Assembly (NCBI GenBank): GCA_046732255.1
Contig: JBKPMR010000081.1
Location: 1 to 64,000 of the forward strand
Direction of reading: 5' to 3'
Origin: DATBLE01 sp046732255
GTDB taxonomy: Bacteria; Actinomycetota; Thermoleophilia; Gaiellales; Gaiellaceae
DNA length: 64,000 nucleotides
Position numbers and translations under genes: made by a program
Notes under the pieces: generated by a model
What the model saw: the letters and a program-made list of their open reading frames with translations, nothing else
What the model was told of the DNA's origin: nothing
Database searches by the model: none
Shown: in pieces, positions 35,430 to 43,683 of the stretch
How the letters are laid out: each line of letters opens with the position of its first letter
Numbering within the stretch: the first letter of the stretch is position 1

Positions 35430-36305
35430 ATGCGCCACCGCTGGAGCACAGTCTGTGGGGTCCTCGTGATCCTCGCCGCCGCCCTGATCGCCGGGCCGGC
35501 CGCGGCCTCGCCGCATTCGAGCGGCATCCGGAAGCCGATCGTCTTTCCGGTCGTCGGTCCGTACCGCTACACGAACGACTTCGGCGATCCGCGGCCGCAA
35601 GGCCGTCACGAGGGGAACGACATCCTCGCTCCGAAGCGCTCGCCGGTGGTCGCCGTCGAGGACGGCAAGATCAAGTTCTGGACGACCTCGGCGCGCGCCG
35701 GCTGCATGCTCTACCTCTACGGCGCCAGCGGCACGACGTATCTCTACGTCCACCTGAACAACGACGTGACCATGGCGAACGACAACCGCGGCAAGTGCGT
35801 TGCCGGCGGCTCCTACTGGCCGGGCCTGAAGGACGGTGCGCAGGTCGTCGCCGGCCAGGCGATCGGCTTCGTCGGGGATTCGGGCGACGCCGACGGGACG
35901 CCTCACCTCCACTTCGAGGTCCACCCTCACGACGGGGCGGCCGCGAACCCGTTCCCGTACCTGAACACGGCAACACGGATCCTGTTCACGGCGCCGCCGG
36001 GCAGTGCGGTCACGTTGTCGCTGAAGGGGACGATCCTGACCGCCGACGAGACCCACCTGACGATGAAGGTGCAGACGGCGACCGTGTTCCCGTCGGGCCT
36101 CAAGCTGCTCGGCCTGCGCAAGCCGATGCTGCTCACGTTGACGCCGACGGCGCTCGTCGATCTCCCGGGGTCGGCGGCAAGCGTCGGGGCGCTGGCCGGC
36201 CGGCCGGCGATCGTGCTGACGTTGCCTGCCCGGACGACGCTCGACACCCAGGCGGCGAAGAACGGTGCCTTCTCGGCCTCCCGGGTCGTGCTCGCTGCGG
36301 CCTAA
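35430..36305 (+). CDS. Secreted M23-family (LytM) metallopeptidase
   Basis: 291 residues with a signal peptide. Zinc ligands of the LytM fold are visible: H and D in GRHEGNDILAPK and HLH in GTPHLHFEVHPH. The domain spans about 40-175 and normally cleaves peptidoglycan cross-bridges. A second, beta-rich domain of about 100 residues (from about 185) is not recognised. An internal insertion with two cysteines (AGCML, GKCVAGG) may form a disulfide. Divergent from etfB. Confidence 0.9.
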   Translation: MRHRWSTVCGVLVILAAALIAGPAAASPHSSGIRKPIVFPVVGPYRYTNDFGDPRPQGRHEGNDILAPKRSPVVAVEDGKIKFWTTSARAGCMLYLYGASGTTYLYVHLNNDVTMANDNRGKCVAGGSYWPGLKDGAQVVAGQAIGFVGDSGDADGTPHLHFEVHPHDGAAANPFPYLNTATRILFTAPPGSAVTLSLKGTILTADETHLTMKVQTATVFPSGLKLLGLRKPMLLTLTPTALVDLPGSAASVGALAGRPAIVLTLPARTTLDTQAAKNGAFSASRVVLAAA

Positions 36306-36308
36306 CCC

Positions 36309-36447
36309 CGGGCTCTGCCCCTGTGGTTCAGAGCCTTGACGGAAACGGCCCGCGTGGCGGGCCGAGCGTTCTTGCTCAGAGCAACGTCAAGGCCCCTGCC
36401 CCTTCGGGTCAGGGCCCTGACGGTCAGGCCCGCGTGGCGGGCCTGGC
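36309..36447. repeat. Two copies of family B hairpin module between convergent genes
   Basis: A diverged copy (about 36309-36365) and a standard copy (36383-36447) sit between the M23 stop and the enoyl-CoA hydratase stop. Each has a CCC-TTC-GGG type hairpin (GCCCCTTCGGGTCAGGG or a variant) and a GGCCCGC-GTG-GCGGGCC hairpin. Related copies lie at 39252-39316 and 44869-44938, each directly after a minus-strand stop codon. They probably act as terminators. Confidence 0.8.
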
Positions 36448-37224
36448 CTACCTGCCTTGGAAGCGCGGCTTGCGCTTGTCCGAGAAGGCGGTCATCCCCT
36501 CCTTCTGGTCGTCGGTCGCGAACAGCGCGGAGAAGAGGATCGCCTCGTAGGAGAGCCCGGTGCCGAGATCGCCCTGGAGCGCGCGGTTCGCCGCGTCCTT
36601 CGCCGCCGAGAGCGCCACCGGGCTCTTCCTCGCCAGCGCCGCCGCGGTCTCGAGGGCGCGATCGAGGAGCTCCTCGCGTGGATGGACCGCGCTGACGAGG
36701 CCGATTCGCAACGCCTCGGCGGCGTCGATCGCGCGGCCCGTCAGGATCAGGTCCTTCGCCAGCCCCGCGCCGACGGCGCGGGCAAGCCGCTGCGTCCCAC
36801 CCCAGCCGGGGATGACGGCCAGGTTGATCTCGGGCTGGCCGAAGGTCGCGTCCTCCGACGCGTAGCGAATGTCGCAGGCGAGCGCGAGCTCGCAGCCGCC
36901 GCCGAGTGCCAGGCCGTTGACGGCGGCGATCGTGCCCTTCGGCATCGACTCGAGCAGCCGGCCACACTCGTGGCCGAGCATACCCCAGCCGTGCGCCTCG
37001 AGGACGCTCATCCCGGTCATCTCCTTGATGTCGGCGCCGGCCGCGAAGGCGCGGTCGCCCGAGCCGGTGAGCACGACCGCACGGACGGCCGGGTCGGTCG
37101 CGACCGAGCGCAGCCGGTCGCGCAGCTCGGTGAGCGTCTCCCGGTCGAGCGCGTTCAGCGCCTCGGGCCGCTCGATAGTCACGAGCGTTACGCCCTCCTG
37201 GCGAGGACTTACTGTGACCGGCAT
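36448..37224 (-). CDS. Enoyl-CoA hydratase (crotonase family)
   Basis: 258 residues. The oxyanion-hole motif is FAAGADIKEM. Both catalytic glutamates are present, in LGGGCELALACD and FGQPEINLAVIPGWGGTQRL, so hydration of 2-enoyl-CoA is expected rather than another crotonase reaction. ATG at 37224, two bases after the stop of the B12-binding subunit gene. Supplies the hydration step for the beta-oxidation set in this region. Confidence 0.94.
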   Translation of the reverse strand: MPVTVSPRQEGVTLVTIERPEALNALDRETLTELRDRLRSVATDPAVRAVVLTGSGDRAFAAGADIKEMTGMSVLEAHGWGMLGHECGRLLESMPKGTIAAVNGLALGGGCELALACDIRYASEDATFGQPEINLAVIPGWGGTQRLARAVGAGLAKDLILTGRAIDAAEALRIGLVSAVHPREELLDRALETAAALARKSPVALSAAKDAANRALQGDLGTGLSYEAILFSALFATDDQKEGMTAFSDKRKPRFQGR

Positions 37225-37226
37225 TG

Positions 37227-37625
37227 CTAGCGCACGCCCACGGCGTGCGCGAGGAACTCCACGATCTCCGAGGTCGGTGCGCCGGGGGTGAAGACCGCGG
37301 CGACGCCCTGGCCCTTCAACTCCTCGGCGTCCTCGGCCGGGATCGTCCCGCCCAGGACGACGAGCACGTCGTCGGCGCCGTTTGCCCGAAGGCCGTCGAG
37401 GATGCGCGGTACGAGCGTCATGTGCGCCCCGGACAGGATCGAGATCCCGACCGCGTCGGCGTCCTCCTGGATCGCGGTCTCGACGATCTGCTCCGGCGTC
37501 TGGTGGAGACCGGTGTAGATCACCTCCATGCCGGCGTCGCGGAGCGCCCTGGCAATGATCTTCGCGCCGCGGTCGTGCCCGTCCAGGCCCGGCTTTGCGA
37601 TCACCACTCGAATCCGCCGATCCAC
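37227..37625 (-). CDS. icmB: Cobalamin-binding small subunit of an acyl-CoA mutase (IcmB-like)
   Basis: 132 residues from GTG 37625. A stand-alone B12-binding domain with KPGLDGHDRGAK (H17 is the lower axial cobalt ligand), SGAHMTLVPRIL and VVLGGTIPAEDAEELKGQGVAAVF. Length and layout match IcmB of isobutyryl-CoA mutase; archaeal-type methylmalonyl-CoA mutase small subunits look similar. Its large subunit is probably the gene at 40140, which lacks a B12 domain. Confidence 0.85.
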   Translation of the reverse strand: MDRRIRVVIAKPGLDGHDRGAKIIARALRDAGMEVIYTGLHQTPEQIVETAIQEDADAVGISILSGAHMTLVPRILDGLRANGADDVLVVLGGTIPAEDAEELKGQGVAAVFTPGAPTSEIVEFLAHAVGVR

Positions 37626-37740
37626 GGGGCGCCAGTATACGGCCGTGCGGTTCTCGGTTTCTCCGGCCGGACCGCGCGTGTACTGTGCCGGACGCCGCAG
37701 GCGGCACTCCCACGCCGGCCCTAGGCTCAGGAAACCGACA

Positions 37741-38466
37741 ATGAGACTGACCGTCGTGGGCTGTTCACCTGCATGGCCGAATCCGGGCGGCGCCCAATCC
37801 GGGTACCTCCTCCACGGCGACGGGACGGTGCTGCTCGACTGCGGCGCGGGTGTCCTCGCCAAGCTTCGACTCCGCGACAGTTGGCCGCGCGTCGACTCGA
37901 TCGTCATCTCCCACTGGCACCTCGACCACTGGGGCGACCTCGTCCCGTGGGTCTGGGGCAGCATGTTCGGCCTCGGCCGCGAGGCGCGGAAGCCCGAGCT
38001 CTGGCTGCCGCCGAGCGGGATCGAGCTGCTCGGGACGTTCGGCGAGCGGATGGGCACGCCGACGATGTTCTGGAACGCCTTCGAGCTGGCCGAGTACGCC
38101 GAGGGCGAGCCGTTCTCGACGCGGGCCGGGCTGACAGTCACCGCGACGGAGGTTCCCCACTACACGATCCAGACGTTCGCCTTCCGGGTCACGAACGGGG
38201 CAACGACGCTCGCCTACTCGGGTGACTCCGCACCCAGCGACACGCTCGTCGAGGTCGCGCGCGACGCCGACCTCTTCGTCTGCGAGGCGACGCTTCTGAG
38301 CGGCGACAAGGACGCCACTCCGCGCGGGCACTTGTCCGCCGAGGAGGCGATCGCCGCGTTCGACGCGTCAGGCGCGAAGAGGCTGCTGGTCACCCACCGC
38401 CCGCAGGAGCTCGATCTGCCGGCCGGGTACGAACGAGCCTACGACGGGCTCGAGCTCGACCTGTAG
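37741..38466 (+). CDS. Metallo-beta-lactamase-fold hydrolase (RNase Z-like subgroup)
   Basis: 241 residues from ATG 37741. Zinc motif HWHLDHWGDL, then H in VPHYTIQTFAFR, D in LAYSGDSAPSD, and the late histidines GHLSAEEA and VTHRPQE. This layout fits the small RNase Z/arylsulfatase-like branch. The substrate is unknown. Convergent with the gene at 38439, whose 3' end overlaps by 28 bases. Confidence 0.88.
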   Translation: MRLTVVGCSPAWPNPGGAQSGYLLHGDGTVLLDCGAGVLAKLRLRDSWPRVDSIVISHWHLDHWGDLVPWVWGSMFGLGREARKPELWLPPSGIELLGTFGERMGTPTMFWNAFELAEYAEGEPFSTRAGLTVTATEVPHYTIQTFAFRVTNGATTLAYSGDSAPSDTLVEVARDADLFVCEATLLSGDKDATPRGHLSAEEAIAAFDASGAKRLLVTHRPQELDLPAGYERAYDGLELDL

Positions 38467-39185
38467 AGCCGCAACGCGCGGGTATGCCGGATTCGCCCCC
38501 GGACGACGAGGAAGGCGACCACCCCGACGAGCCCGCCGACGATGATCCCGACCGGGACGAGCAGCCAGACCGCTCCCAGCGCAGCCTTGGGCGGGGTCGT
38601 TTCGATCGACCGCACGCGGGGATCCGCGCGCGAGAGCTGGAGGCCGCCGGACGGCGCCCAGTACGAGACGAGCCAGTGCGGCGCGGCGGGGGTGCCGCGG
38701 TTCTGCAGCGCGATGTCGAAGACCTGCCGGTCGACGCCCGACGCCGGCTTCGGGTAGAAGGCGACCTCCAGGCCGACCTCGTCCGTATTCGAGTAGCTCA
38801 CGCGCCAGCGGACCGTCTCGACCGCCTTCGCCGGGTACGGGACGATCGGGATCGTCCCCGTCGCCCACTCCGCCCGCGAAGCGCCCTGCCTGAGCCCGCT
38901 CGTCGTGATCGCGAACGAGCCGGCGACGTTCTTGCGGAAGACGGCGCTCTCGATGAACCGGATCGCGGTCGCCCGGACCTGCCGCTGCTCGGCCTTGGTG
39001 AAGACGTCCGGTTTCGGGCTCTCCGCGACGACCTTCGGATTCTGGGCCGTGAACTGCTGCTGAATCCGGTGGCCGGTGTTCGAGAAGTGGATCCCGACGA
39101 AGGCGACCGTCCCCGCAACCGCCAGGCACACCGCCAGCCAGGCGCTGCGGCGCCGAAACCGGCTCGAGGCCAGCGGGTTTCTCAT
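38439..39185 (-). CDS. Membrane protein of unknown function, paralogue of the gene at 39317
   Basis: 248 residues from ATG 39185. Membrane helix at about 15-37, an extracytoplasmic domain with GLRQGASRAEWATGTIPIVPY and APHWLVSYWAPSG, then a second helix near 205-230 and a basic tail. The central domain is clearly related to the neighbouring protein at 39317, so the two arose by duplication. No family recognised. Confidence 0.78.
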   Translation of the reverse strand: MRNPLASSRFRRRSAWLAVCLAVAGTVAFVGIHFSNTGHRIQQQFTAQNPKVVAESPKPDVFTKAEQRQVRATAIRFIESAVFRKNVAGSFAITTSGLRQGASRAEWATGTIPIVPYPAKAVETVRWRVSYSNTDEVGLEVAFYPKPASGVDRQVFDIALQNRGTPAAPHWLVSYWAPSGGLQLSRADPRVRSIETTPPKAALGAVWLLVPVGIIVGGLVGVVAFLVVRGRIRHTRALRLYRSSSSPS

Positions 39186-39251
39186 TCTGGTCAGGATACG
39201 TCTACGCGCCGGAATCGGCACGTATCCCCAGAGCCTCAGGCAGGGACAGGC

Positions 39252-39316
39252 GAACGCCAAGGCCCCTGCCCCTTCGGGTCAGGGCCCTGACGGTCGGGCC
39301 CGCGTGGCGGGCCCGG
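39252..39316 (-). repeat. Family B hairpin module after a stop codon
   Basis: Contains GCCCCTTCGGGTCAGGG and GGCCCGC-GTG-GCGGGCC, nearly identical to 36383-36447. It starts immediately after the stop of the minus-strand gene at 39317 and separates it from its paralogue at 38439. Confidence 0.8.
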
Positions 39317-39868
39317 CTAGCTTCCGCCGGGATTGTTCGGAATCGTCGGCGTCGAGCGCGGCGCCCAGGAGTTGACCACCCAGTGGCTCTTCGAGCCCTT
39401 GCCGACCTTGATCATCTCCATCGTGAAGATCTGCGACTTCGCGTTCCTCGCGACGGGGACGATGATCACCTCGATCAGCGCGTAGTTCTTCTGGGAGACG
39501 TCGACCTTGATCGGGGCCAGCTTGATCGGGTCGAGGAAGGGGATGACCGGGATCGTCCCCGTCAGCCACTCCTTGTACGTCATTCCCTGCCGGAGCCCGG
39601 GGCCGACGAGGTTCCATGCCTCCTGGAGGCGCTTGCGCTGGACGGCGGTGAGGATGAACTTGCCCGCGAGCTCGCGTTGTGCCTTCTCGAGCGGGATGTT
39701 CTTGCCCGGCTTGGCGACCGTCTGCACCGGCTCGCTGCTGAAGGTTTCGGTCTGAGAGGTGCCGGTGTCGCGGAGGAAGACGACGAGGACCGCGGCGATG
39801 CCGGCGGCAAGAACGAACGCCGAGACCCAGAGGAGGTACTTCTGCGTCCTGGGTGACTTCAGGCTCAT
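39317..39868 (-). CDS. Membrane-anchored protein of unknown function, paralogue of the gene at 38439
   Basis: 183 residues from ATG 39868 (a GTG at 39883 would add five). N-terminal membrane helix YLLWVSAFVLAAGIAAVLVVFL, then one domain with LVGPGLRQGMTYKEWLTGTIPVIPF and SHWVVNSWAPRS. These match the equivalent segments of the downstream gene, but the second membrane helix is missing. No recognised family; a substrate-binding or envelope role is only a guess. Confidence 0.75.
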   Translation of the reverse strand: MSLKSPRTQKYLLWVSAFVLAAGIAAVLVVFLRDTGTSQTETFSSEPVQTVAKPGKNIPLEKAQRELAGKFILTAVQRKRLQEAWNLVGPGLRQGMTYKEWLTGTIPVIPFLDPIKLAPIKVDVSQKNYALIEVIIVPVARNAKSQIFTMEMIKVGKGSKSHWVVNSWAPRSTPTIPNNPGGS

Positions 39869-39963
39869 CGTCGACGGTTCCACGGGGCTACTTCTGAGAC
39901 GGACAAGGTAGCCGCGGAGTTAGCAAGTCGAAGCGGCCAGCCCACACGGGCCGACGTTCAGAG

Positions 39964-40164
39964 CCGCGAAGCGGGCGGTGGAGGGGGTCTGGGGGAACCG
40001 GGAGGTTCCCCCAGCATCGGTGAGTGCGGTTCTCAGAAGACCGGCGTCTCGCGCCATCGCGCAGCGATGTCCGCGAAGCGGGCGGTGGAGGGGGTCTGGG
40101 GGAACCGGGAGGTTCCCCCAGCATCGGTGAGTGCGGTTCTCAGAAGACCGGCGTCTCGCGCCAT
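39964..40164 (-). repeat. Tandem duplication of the icmA-like gene's 3' end and terminator
   Basis: The segments at 39964-40057 and 40071-40164 are near-identical, offset by 107 bases. Each includes the final codons of the mutase (WRETPVF and stop, stops at 40140 and 40033) and a hairpin GGGGGAACC-loop-GGTTCCCCC (39991-40012 and 40098-40119). The extra copy is a gene-end relic downstream of the real stop. A third copy of the hairpin sits at 61674-61695. Confidence 0.88.
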
Positions 40165-41768
40165 ATCCCCCAGACCTCGCGGAGCGCCTCGCACATCTCG
40201 CCCATCGTCGCGTACGCCTTCGCGCCGGCGAGGATCGGCTCCATCAGGTTGCGGTCGCCGGCGGCGGCCTGCTTCAGCTCGGCGAGGGCGGTCTCGACGG
40301 CGGCCGAATCGCGGCGGGCGCGCAGCGACTGGACGCGCTCGACCTGCTTGCGCTCGAGCTCGGGGTCGATGCGGAGGATCGGGATCGGTTCGTCCCCGTC
40401 GACCTCGTAGTGGTTGACCGCGACGACGATCCGTTCCTCGGCCTCGACCTCCGCCTGGTACCGGAACGATGCCTCGGCGATCTCGCGCTGGAAGAAGTTT
40501 TCCCGGATTGCGGCGACGACGCCGCCGAGCTCGTCGATCCGGCGGAAGTAGTCGTATGCCTCCTGCTCGAGCCGGTTGGTCAGCTCCTCGAGGTAGTAGC
40601 TGCCGCCGAGCGGGTCGATCGTGCGGGCGACGCCGGTCTCGTGCGCGATCACCTGCTGGGTGCGCAACGCGAGCAGCACCGCCTCCTCCGTCGGCAGCGC
40701 CAGGGCCTCGTCGAACGAGTTCGTGTGCAGCGACTGCGTCCCACCGAGCACGGCGGCCAAGGCCTCGATCGCCGTGCGGACGATGTTCACCTGCGGCTGC
40801 TGCGCGGTGAGCGATACCCCAGCGGTCTGGGTGTGGAAGCGCATCAACCAGGAGCGCGGATTCCTCGCCCCGTACCGGTCGCGCAACTCGCGCGCCCAGA
40901 TCCGCCTCGCCGCCCGGTACTTGGCGATCTCCTCGAAGAAGTCGATGTGCGCGTTGAAGAAGAACGACAACCGGGGCGCGAACTCGTCGATCTCCAGCCC
41001 GCGCTCCAAGGCCGCGTCCACGTACGCAAACCCGTCCGCGAGCGTGAACGCCAGCTCCTGCGCCGCGGTCGAGCCTGCTTCGCGGATGTGGTAGCCGGAG
41101 ATCGAGACCGGGTGCATCCGCGGCAGCTCCCGGGCGCACCACTCGATCATGTCCACGACCAGCCGCATCGAGGGCTCGGGCGGGTAGATGTACTCCTTCT
41201 GCGCGATGTACTCCTTGAGGATGTCCGTCTGGACGGTCCCGCGGAGCCGGTCGCGGCCCACGCCCTGCTCGTCGCCGACGCAGACGTAGAAGGCGAGCAG
41301 GATCGCCGCCGGCGAGTTGATCGTCATCGAGGTCGAGACCTCGCCGAGCGGGATTCCCTCGAACAGCGTCTCCATGTCCCCGAGCGAGTCGATCGCCACC
41401 CCCTCGCGGCCGACCTCGCCGAGCGAACGCGGATGATCCGAGTCGTAGCCCATCAACGTCGGCATGTCGAACGCGGTCGACAGCCCCGTCTGGCCGTGCG
41501 CGAGCAGGTACCGGAACCGCTCGTTCGTCTCCTCCGCCGTTCCGAAGCCGGCGAACTGCCGCATCGTCCACAACCGCCCTCGGTACATCGACGGGTAGAC
41601 GCCGCGCGTGAACGGGTACTCGCCCGGCGCGCCCAGGTCGTGCGCGTAGTCGATCTCGACGTTCTCGGGCGAGTAGAGCGGCTCGACCGGCAGCCCGGAG
41701 ATCGTCGAGCGCAGCTCCTCGCGATCGGGCCGGCTGTCGAGGCCCGCCGTTTCTTCCGTGGTCGCCAC
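40140..41768 (-). CDS. icmA: Adenosylcobalamin-dependent acyl-CoA mutase large subunit, isobutyryl-CoA mutase type
   Basis: 542 residues, TIM-barrel mutase domain without a B12 domain. Substrate-specificity positions read F72 (RQFAGFGTAEETN) and Q190 (KEYIAQKEYIYPPEPSMR). Methylmalonyl-CoA mutase has Tyr89/Arg207 and isobutyryl-CoA mutase Phe80/Gln198, both 118 residues apart as here. This points to isobutyryl-CoA to n-butyryl-CoA isomerisation rather than methylmalonyl-CoA. Pairs with the small subunit at 37227. Cobalamin adenosyltransferase is encoded at 43120. Its 3' end is tandemly duplicated downstream. Confidence 0.85.
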   Translation of the reverse strand: MATTEETAGLDSRPDREELRSTISGLPVEPLYSPENVEIDYAHDLGAPGEYPFTRGVYPSMYRGRLWTMRQFAGFGTAEETNERFRYLLAHGQTGLSTAFDMPTLMGYDSDHPRSLGEVGREGVAIDSLGDMETLFEGIPLGEVSTSMTINSPAAILLAFYVCVGDEQGVGRDRLRGTVQTDILKEYIAQKEYIYPPEPSMRLVVDMIEWCARELPRMHPVSISGYHIREAGSTAAQELAFTLADGFAYVDAALERGLEIDEFAPRLSFFFNAHIDFFEEIAKYRAARRIWARELRDRYGARNPRSWLMRFHTQTAGVSLTAQQPQVNIVRTAIEALAAVLGGTQSLHTNSFDEALALPTEEAVLLALRTQQVIAHETGVARTIDPLGGSYYLEELTNRLEQEAYDYFRRIDELGGVVAAIRENFFQREIAEASFRYQAEVEAEERIVVAVNHYEVDGDEPIPILRIDPELERKQVERVQSLRARRDSAAVETALAELKQAAAGDRNLMEPILAGAKAYATMGEMCEALREVWGIWRETPVF

Positions 41769-41790
41769 CTTCGCGGATTGTGCCGGTTCT

Positions 41791-43065
41791 CTAGGCCGTC
41801 GGGCGGAGGCGGCCGCGGAGCAGGTACCACACCTCGGCGGCAGTCACAGTCACCGCGGAGGTGGCGATCTGAACGCCGATCAGCTCCGCCGGGCTGCCGT
41901 GGAGGACTGCGCAGGCGATCAGCTGCGCGGCCTGGATCGCAACCAGGACGAGCGCGAAGCGGGCTCGGGCGAGCGAGAGGAAGTGGTAGAGGTAGACCGT
42001 CGCGAGCGCATAGAGCAGCATCGCGAGCGAGAGCGGCCCCAACCAGGGGACCGCTTCCGCGTACTTCGTCCCGAAGATGTGATCGACGATCGGGTCGGCG
42101 AACGCCCACAGGATCGCGGTCACCAGCGTGCCGAGCGCCCCGACGACCGCGAGGCCGGCCAACAGGTGCTGCCGCTCACGTTCCGGGTCACGGAGCGTCG
42201 CGACACGAGGGAAGAGGACGGTGACCACGCCGATCGGCAGGAGCAGCTGGACGCGGGCGCACACGGACGCCACGCCGTAGGCGCCGGCCGTGTCCGACGC
42301 GAAGGCGAGGTTCGCAACGAGGACGTCCACGGTCGCCAGCGCCATCAGGACGGTCAGACCGGTGGCCGCGGCGGCGTTGGGGAGCGTGGCCAACCGCCGG
42401 CGGCCTGCCCGCTCGGCGGCGCGCCAGAGATCGCGGAGCGGCAGGAACGTGACGCCGAGGGTGAGCGCAGTCGCCGCTGCGACGCCGGACATGACCGCGG
42501 CTGCGTCGCCGCCGGCGAGCCCGATCGCCAGCCCTGCCGCGAACCGGGTGCCGGCGAAGGCGAGCTGGGCCAGGCCGAAGACGAGAAAGAGGCGGGCCCC
42601 GAGCAGGCCGCCCCAGACGGCCGGGATGATCAGCGCAAACGCGATCGTGGCCGTGGTCGCGAAGGTGGCGGCCGCGTCGCCGCTGCCGCCCGCGGCCATC
42701 ACCGCAGAGACGATCCCGCCGATGACGAGGACACACAGTGCCCAGGGAACCAACCCTCGTACGGTGTCGCGGAGCGCCGCACCCGCAAGCCCGCGGCGGT
42801 GGCCGTCCAGCTCGAGCGCCACCTCGCGGGCCACGCTCGCCTGAAACGCGAGGGGCGGCACGGCCGCGATCAAGGTGATCACGACCAGCGCGACCAGCAC
42901 CGAGTACTCCGCCGGCGAGAGCACGCGGGCGAGCGCGATCTGGAAGAGCGCGTTCAGGCCGTTCGCGGCGAACGTCGCCAGGCCGACGAACAGCCCCGAG
43001 CCGAGCAGCGCCCGCGCCGAGCCCGTCGGCCGACTCACGCTCGTCCGCGCGTCCACGCCACCCAT
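41791..43065 (-). CDS. Polysaccharide/oligosaccharide flippase-like membrane protein (MOP superfamily)
   Basis: 424 residues, about 12 membrane helices. The N-terminus GSGLFVGLATFAANGLNALFQIALARVLSPAEYSVL is the hallmark of Wzx/RfbX-type translocases. FASDTAGAYGVASVCARVQLLLPIGVVTVLFPRVATL corresponds to their central helices. It probably flips lipid-linked sugars for surface glycan. No glycosyltransferases are adjacent. Ends 23 bases before the mutase start. Confidence 0.85.
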   Translation of the reverse strand: MGGVDARTSVSRPTGSARALLGSGLFVGLATFAANGLNALFQIALARVLSPAEYSVLVALVVITLIAAVPPLAFQASVAREVALELDGHRRGLAGAALRDTVRGLVPWALCVLVIGGIVSAVMAAGGSGDAAATFATTATIAFALIIPAVWGGLLGARLFLVFGLAQLAFAGTRFAAGLAIGLAGGDAAAVMSGVAAATALTLGVTFLPLRDLWRAAERAGRRRLATLPNAAAATGLTVLMALATVDVLVANLAFASDTAGAYGVASVCARVQLLLPIGVVTVLFPRVATLRDPERERQHLLAGLAVVGALGTLVTAILWAFADPIVDHIFGTKYAEAVPWLGPLSLAMLLYALATVYLYHFLSLARARFALVLVAIQAAQLIACAVLHGSPAELIGVQIATSAVTVTAAEVWYLLRGRLRPTA

Positions 43066-43093
43066 TCTCCGTGGCGCGGCGGCGCTCGTCTCG

Positions 43094-43121
43094 AGGGACA
43101 GTCCCTTAAGGGACTGTCCCT
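43094..43121. repeat. Perfect 28-bp palindrome at the adenosyltransferase stop codon
   Basis: GGGACAGTCCC and GGGACTGTCCC separated by TTAA, with matching A/T ends, form a perfect 28-bp palindrome that includes the first base of the minus-strand stop codon (43122-43120). It is able to form a cruciform or a terminator hairpin. The same 11-mer family occurs at 26959-26987. Confidence 0.9.
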
Positions 43122-43683
43122 AGCCGCCTGGACGCCAGAGCGGCTCCGCCTCGCCCGCATTGGCCGCCCGGGCGAGGATGAAGAGCAGATCCGAGAGTCG
43201 GTTCAAGTACCTCAACGCCAGCGGATTCCCCGGAGTGACGGCGAGGGCGGCGAGCTCCGCGCGGCGGCACACGGTCCGGGCGAGGTGCAAGCGCGCGGCG
43301 GCGTCCGTCCCGCCGGGAAGGACGAAGCTCTTGAGGGCCGGCAGCGGCTCGTTGAACCGGTCGCAGAGCTCTTCGAGCGCCGAGACCTGCTCCTCCACTA
43401 TCCGGAGCTTCCCGTCGCCTTCCTCGAACGGCACGGCGAGGTCCGCGCCGAGGTCGAAGAGGTCGTTCTGGATCCGCGCGAGCGGCGGCCGCAGCTCGTC
43501 CTGCACCACCCCCGCCACGACGACCCCGATCTGTGCGTTCACCTCCTCGACCGCGCCGACCGCCGCGATCCGCGGGTCCGTCTTGGGCGCGCGTGAGCCG
43601 TCGCCGAGGCTGGTCTCGCCCGCATCGCCGGTGCGCGTGTAGATCCGCGTGAGCCGGACAGGTTCGTCGCGCTTGCGGGGCAC
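43120..43683 (-). CDS. Cob(I)alamin adenosyltransferase (PduO/MMAB type)
   Basis: 187 residues. Converts cob(I)alamin and ATP to adenosylcobalamin, the cofactor of the mutase encoded nearby. Motifs TRIYTRTGDAGETSLGDGSR (ATP site), GAVEEVNAQIG and ARTVCRRAELAALA (cobalamin side). GTG at 43683 overlaps the acyl-CoA dehydrogenase stop by one base. Followed by a perfect palindrome. Confidence 0.95.
   Translation of the reverse strand: MPRKRDEPVRLTRIYTRTGDAGETSLGDGSRAPKTDPRIAAVGAVEEVNAQIGVVVAGVVQDELRPPLARIQNDLFDLGADLAVPFEEGDGKLRIVEEQVSALEELCDRFNEPLPALKSFVLPGGTDAAARLHLARTVCRRAELAALAVTPGNPLALRYLNRLSDLLFILARAANAGEAEPLWRPGG

Noticed and set aside
40033..41571. Alternative 512-residue frame ending in the same WRETPVF sequence as the mutase
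   Set aside because: The shared end comes from the tandem duplication of the gene's 3' end; the body of the frame is a shadow of the mutase gene.
40140..41768. Methylmalonyl-CoA mutase call
   Set aside because: The specificity residues are Phe and Gln, as in isobutyryl-CoA mutase, instead of Tyr and Arg.
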